From assembly GCF_023701525.1 (NCBI RefSeq), contig NZ_JAMQAW010000017.1, positions 1-64,000 of the forward strand: a stretch of DNA of 64,000 nucleotides, given 5' to 3'. Below, piece by piece: positions 60,600 to 64,000 of this stretch. Under the pieces are notes generated by a model. That model worked only from the letters and a program-made list of their open reading frames with translations. It did no database searches and was not told where the DNA came from. Origin of the DNA: Streptomyces albipurpureus. Its GTDB lineage: Bacteria > Actinomycetota > Actinomycetes > Streptomycetales > Streptomycetaceae. The position numbers and the translations under genes were made by a program. Each line of letters begins with the position of its first letter. Position 1 is the first letter of the stretch.

Positions 60600-61295
60600 G
60601 TGGCAGAAGGACGCGAATACCGCATGGAGGAACTGGCCGAAAAGGCCGGTATCACGGTGCGCACCCTGCGCTTCTACCGAGAGCGCGGCCTGATTCCACC
60701 ACCGCGCCGTGCAGGCCGCGTCGCCTGGTACGGAGACCGGCATCTGGCCCGGCTGCGCACCATCACGGCGCTTCTGGAACGCGGCCACACCCTGAATGGG
60801 ATCGCCGATCTGGCCAAGGCGTTCGAGAGTGGCCGGGATGTGGCCGAGGTGCTGGGCCTCGGCGAGCCGACCGAGGAAACACCGGTGCGCCTCACCCCGG
60901 AGGAGTTGGCCGACCACTTCCAGGGCGAGGTCACCCCGGAGAACCTGGCGAGCGCGCTGGAGTTGGGTTACCTGGCCGTGGACGGCGGCGCACTCGTCCA
61001 CATCAGCCGCCGACTCCTCGATGTCTCCGCCGCTCTCGTGCGCGAAGGGGTACCGCTGTCGGCGGTGCTGGAATCCGGACGGCGGGTGCGCGAACACGCG
61101 GACGCGTTGGCGGAGCTGTTCGTGGGGATGCTGCGCGATCACCCGGTGCCGGGGGACGCGGGAAAACTGCGCCCACTGGCGAAGAGCGTGGTGGAGGCGG
61201 AGCTCTCCATGGCGCTGGACCGCAAGCTGCGCCAGGAGGGCATAGCGAGGACCGGGCGACCAGCCTCAGCGGAGGACCCGCCCGGGACGGCGTAG
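60600..61295 (+). CDS. MerR-family transcriptional regulator
   Basis: A 231-residue regulator. The N-terminal winged helix is YRMEELAEKAGITVRTLRFYRERGLIPPPRR (about 7-36), followed by a dimerisation helix (about 80-100) and a long C-terminal effector region without the Cys residues used by metal-sensing members. An organic ligand is therefore likely. GTG at 60600 follows a TAGGGT box and lacks a Shine-Dalgarno site. It is divergent from the monooxygenase-SDR operon and probably controls it. Confidence 0.88.
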   Translation: MAEGREYRMEELAEKAGITVRTLRFYRERGLIPPPRRAGRVAWYGDRHLARLRTITALLERGHTLNGIADLAKAFESGRDVAEVLGLGEPTEETPVRLTPEELADHFQGEVTPENLASALELGYLAVDGGALVHISRRLLDVSAALVREGVPLSAVLESGRRVREHADALAELFVGMLRDHPVPGDAGKLRPLAKSVVEAELSMALDRKLRQEGIARTGRPASAEDPPGTA

Positions 61296-61327
61296 CAACC
61301 CTGCCACCAGGACTGAACCGGTGCGGC

Positions 61328-62515
61328 TCACTCCAGCACCACGTCCATCCGGCCGTCCCGCAGGATGTCCAGGATCATCTCGAAGTAGGAGAACGGCTGC
61401 CCGTCCCAGGCCAGCACCCGCCCCAGAGACTCCCGGGCAATCTGATGCCCGCGCCAGATGAGCGTGGCCGGGGCCCTCGCCCCGAAGCCGCCGCGCAGAC
61501 AGTCATCGAGGCCCCCGGTCGAGCTACCGAAGTATCCTCCCGGCCCGTTGATGGCCTCCCCCAGCGCGCAGTACAGCCCCGGCTCATCCGTGGCATGGCG
61601 ACCATCCAGCTCATAGACGCGCCCCGCGGGCTGGTCGGCGGGCCGGGTGCGGCCGGCCCTGGAACCCTCGGCCTGCCGGGTGCGGGCAGCCCTGGAGCAG
61701 ACGAGATCGAGCCACACTCCACGCTCACGGCGGTCATACGCACTCCAGAGTCCGGGCTCGGTCGGCGGCGACGTGCGCCAGCGCTCCCAGACCTCCCGAG
61801 CGTAGAGCGGCACCGGGTCCCAGAACCGGCCGTCAAGATCGAGATCGAGCAGCCCGGGTCCGTGCGCGGAGGGCCGCCAATCTCTCACCTCGCCCTGCAG
61901 ACGGCACTCGGCCACTACAGCGCCGTCGCGACCCAGGACCTCCAGCACGACCGGTCCCAGTCGTAGCGACCGCCGGGTCCCGGAGGCAAGAGCGGCCTTG
62001 AGCACCGGGCCGGGGGCGCACCCCAGCAGCGTCAACGACGGGGCCGGCTCAGCGTCATCGGGCAGCAGCACATCGGAGAAGTCCGCGCCGCGGCCGCATT
62101 CCCCGCGGTCGGTGTGGAGCACCACGGCCGTCTGGGGTCCGAGGTCCCGTGGCGGTCCCAGATGCCCGTCCACGCCCTGGAGGGAGACATCCCAACAGGT
62201 GGGGTCAGCGGGGTGTCTTCGCGCCCCCGTGACCATCACACCGCTCAGCAGCCAGGCCGGGTGCTCGCTGTCTTCGCCCAGGTCGGACGGCTGAGCCGCA
62301 TTCAGGTCCGCGCTAGCTCCCAGCGGCCGTATCCAGAGGTCGTCGAGACGCGCGCTGATCGGAGCGCTCCCCTTGTCCAGGAGCTCCTTCAGCGGCCCGG
62401 AAGGTACGCATCCGAGCAGTTGGTACGCGGTGCGGAGCGGCTCGGCGTAAAGTCCCGACACCTCGGCGCAGAGCGCGAGCCCAGCGTCGTCCTCGTCCCT
62501 GACAAGCGCGAACAC
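61328..62515 (-). CDS. Multidomain protein with C-terminal barstar domain
   Basis: About 395 residues from the GTG at 62515. The C-terminal 95 residues (YELDGRHATDEPGLYCALGE, GGYFGSSTGGLDDCLRGGFG) match barstar, the inhibitor of the ribonuclease barnase. The N-terminal part repeats an LLGC-P-x3-LK-x2-L motif twice (LLGCVPSGPLKELL and LLGCAPGPVLKAAL), probably duplicated beta-rich domains. No barnase or other toxin gene is seen nearby, so it may inhibit an endogenous nuclease or guard against a rival's toxin. The start is uncertain: a TTG at 62596 lies just after the xthA stop. Confidence 0.75.
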   Translation of the reverse strand: MFALVRDEDDAGLALCAEVSGLYAEPLRTAYQLLGCVPSGPLKELLDKGSAPISARLDDLWIRPLGASADLNAAQPSDLGEDSEHPAWLLSGVMVTGARRHPADPTCWDVSLQGVDGHLGPPRDLGPQTAVVLHTDRGECGRGADFSDVLLPDDAEPAPSLTLLGCAPGPVLKAALASGTRRSLRLGPVVLEVLGRDGAVVAECRLQGEVRDWRPSAHGPGLLDLDLDGRFWDPVPLYAREVWERWRTSPPTEPGLWSAYDRRERGVWLDLVCSRAARTRQAEGSRAGRTRPADQPAGRVYELDGRHATDEPGLYCALGEAINGPGGYFGSSTGGLDDCLRGGFGARAPATLIWRGHQIARESLGRVLAWDGQPFSYFEMILDILRDGRMDVVLE

Positions 62516-62599
62516 CGGTCGGTCCGCACAAGCCGTACCCGCCCCTTGAGCTACCAGCGCTCCCCCTCGTTCTCCCTGGTCAGCACCGCTTCCCAACGA

Positions 62600-63400
62600 T
62601 TAGCCAAGATCGTACACAACGGTCACCGGAGCATGATCCGACCAACGCTGCTCATGGCTCTCGGCCCGCTCCACCAACGCCTTGACCGCGAGCCCGGCCA
62701 GCCGCTCGGTCGCCACCTGGAGGTCGATGCGCCAGCCGGTGTCGTTGTCGAAGGCCCGACCGCGGTAGGACCACCAGGTGTACGGCCCCTCCTGATCCGG
62801 GTGGAATGCGCGCATGACATCCACGTACTCCGCCTCCTCGTAGACGCGGGACAGCCATTCCCGCTCCTCGGGGAGGAATCCGGAGTTCTTCTTGTTCCCG
62901 CGCCAGTTCTTGAGGTCCACCTCATGGTGGGCGATGTTCCAGTCGCCGCAGACGACGACCTCGCGCCCATCGCGCGCCGACCGGGCTTTGAGCTCCCGCA
63001 GATACGGCAGGAACTCCGCCATGAACCGCATCTTCTCGTCCTGGCGTTCCGTACCCACCTCACCCGACGGCAGATAGAGACTGGCCACGGTGACTCCCGG
63101 CAGATCCGCCTCGATATATCGTCCACTGCCGTCGAACTCCCGCGACCCGAATCCGGTCCGCACCGCGTCCGGTTCACGCCGGGTGTAGAGCGAGACACCG
63201 GCCCGCCCCTTGGCCGCGGCGGGTGCGTGGGCCGTGTGCCAGCCGTCAGGCCTTCGCACCCCCTCCGGCATCTGCTCAGGCTCCGCCCGCACCTCCTGGA
63301 GGCAGACCACATCGGCCTCGGTGGCCGCCAGCCACTGAACGAAACCCTTCTTCACTGCGGCACGGAGGCCATTCACATTCACTGATGTCACGGTGAGCAA
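62600..63400 (-). CDS. xthA: Exodeoxyribonuclease III (AP endonuclease)
   Basis: Cleaves DNA at abasic sites in base excision repair and has 3'-5' exonuclease and 3'-phosphatase activities. The 266-residue protein has the endonuclease/exonuclease/phosphatase motifs VNVNGLRAA, CLQEVRA, GDWNIAH and SDHAPVTV. The TTG at 63400 is the start: GAGGAG stands 6 bases upstream and residues match homologues from there. The barstar gene follows on the same strand. Confidence 0.94.
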   Translation of the reverse strand: MLTVTSVNVNGLRAAVKKGFVQWLAATEADVVCLQEVRAEPEQMPEGVRRPDGWHTAHAPAAAKGRAGVSLYTRREPDAVRTGFGSREFDGSGRYIEADLPGVTVASLYLPSGEVGTERQDEKMRFMAEFLPYLRELKARSARDGREVVVCGDWNIAHHEVDLKNWRGNKKNSGFLPEEREWLSRVYEEAEYVDVMRAFHPDQEGPYTWWSYRGRAFDNDTGWRIDLQVATERLAGLAVKALVERAESHEQRWSDHAPVTVVYDLG

Positions 63401-63531
63401 GACATGCTCCTCAGGTCCAAGAGCGGCGGGAGGCGGCTACCGCGTCGTCGAACACCACGGTGAGCACCCCAGGCACCCTACCCAGCCCGCCGCGCTCCGT
63501 CCGCATCCCCTCAAGACGTACGATCACCTGC

Positions 63532-64000
63532 ATGTATGTACGTTCGGTCCGGTATGACCACCCCGATGCGGTCAAGCTCAACGCTGATGTCCAGTTGGAA
63601 TACATCGAGCGATACGGCGATGGAGATGGGGACGAGACCCCCCTGGACGCGTCGATGTTCGATCCGCCGCGTGGGCTTTATCTCATCGCCTACGACGACG
63701 ACGGCCGCCCACTGGCCTCCGGCGGCTGGCGTACCCAGGATCACCACGAGGACGGGTACGAGGACGGCGACGCCGAGCTGAAGCGGATGTACGTCATAGC
63801 CGAGGCACGGGGCCAGGGTCTCGCCCGACGCCTACTCACCGCCCTGGAAGAGAACGCACGGGCCGCGGGCCGCACCCAGATGGTGTTGGAGACGGGCGAC
63901 CAGCAGCCGGAGGCGATAGCCCTCTACGCCTCCAGCGGCTACACCGTGTCACCGCGAAAGTTCGGCCACTACCGCGACTACGCGGGCAGCCGCTGCTTTA
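63532..64000 (+). CDS. GNAT-family N-acetyltransferase (cut by window end)
   Basis: Partial: 156 residues read without a stop to the end of the window. The acetyl-CoA-binding loop is RGQGLARRLL near residue 100, preceded by ELKRMYVIAEA; the sequence continues ETGDQQPEAIALYASSGY and FGHYRDY. The acidic Asp/Gly/Glu stretch at about 30-38 and 72-82 is a variable loop. ATG at 63532 (no clear ribosome binding site; a second ATG follows at 63536 in another frame). Substrate unknown. Confidence 0.85.
   Translation, partial: MYVRSVRYDHPDAVKLNADVQLEYIERYGDGDGDETPLDASMFDPPRGLYLIAYDDDGRPLASGGWRTQDHHEDGYEDGDAELKRMYVIAEARGQGLARRLLTALEENARAAGRTQMVLETGDQQPEAIALYASSGYTVSPRKFGHYRDYAGSRCF

Overview
The window is a high-GC actinobacterial chromosome segment, almost certainly from Streptomyces or a close relative. 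The evidence is strong G/C bias at third codon positions, many GTG/TTG starts, an SsgA-like sporulation protein, an rpfB-ksgA-ispE operon, a galTEK operon and the tam/tamR pair. From memory, the gene order resembles the Streptomyces coelicolor stretch from glmU through the gal operon, pmt, a penicillin-binding protein and ssgE. No rRNA, tRNA, CRISPR array, intact transposon or phage module was seen.

Layout. 0-5 kb (+): core housekeeping genes glmU, prs, rplY, pth and a small membrane protein, with strong hairpin terminators. 5-7.8 kb (-): ppc. 8-9.6 kb (+): a desaturase-TetR operon behind a tandem dyad operator. 9.7-12.4 kb: a VOC protein and tam (-), divergent tamR (+), and a response regulator (-) whose end overlaps tamR. 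12.8-16 kb (-): galT-galE-galK, translationally coupled and preceded by a very AT-rich promoter. 16.2-21.2 kb (-): a response regulator with no phospho-acceptor Asp, then two paralogous membrane-anchored beta-propeller proteins with Pro/Gln-rich cytoplasmic tails. 21.5-31.8 kb (-): ABC-F ATPase, acyltransferase, ispE, ksgA, rpfB with an unusually long N-terminus, tatD, a zinc-ribbon protein and rsmI. 32-38.3 kb: protein mannosyltransferase pmt, a DUF805 protein, a PPOX-fold protein (-), a transpeptidase PBP, a YbaK-like deacylase and an EamA transporter.

The 38.3-46 kb stretch is accessory. It holds a truncated XRE-regulator tail, a frameshifted small-protein pair, an SDR/serine-hydrolase operon, DinB-like, methyltransferase and DUF4241 genes, and an NTF2-like protein with twin operators. 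46-49.6 kb: an ECF metal transporter (cbiM-N fusion, cbiQ, cbiO) and a divergent SsgA-like gene. 50-53.4 kb (-): TetR and an MMPL exporter, with paired palindromes upstream of TetR. 53.8-57.3 kb (+): a tricorn-type protease. 57.6-64 kb: a small CsbD-like protein, an SDR plus Baeyer-Villiger-type monooxygenase divergent from a MerR regulator, a multidomain barstar protein, exodeoxyribonuclease III, and a GNAT acetyltransferase cut by the window end.

Several regulators sit beside their probable targets with visible dyads: TetR/desaturase, TamR/tam, TetR/MMPL and MerR/monooxygenase. Four genes (tamR, pmt, the YbaK gene, the MerR gene) have a TANNNT box 6-7 nt before the start codon, which suggests leaderless transcripts. 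I found no clearly novel multigene defence or biosynthetic system. The best leads are the long RpfB tail, the degraded small-protein pair at 38.8-39.4 kb, the unpaired barstar protein and the Asp-less response regulator.
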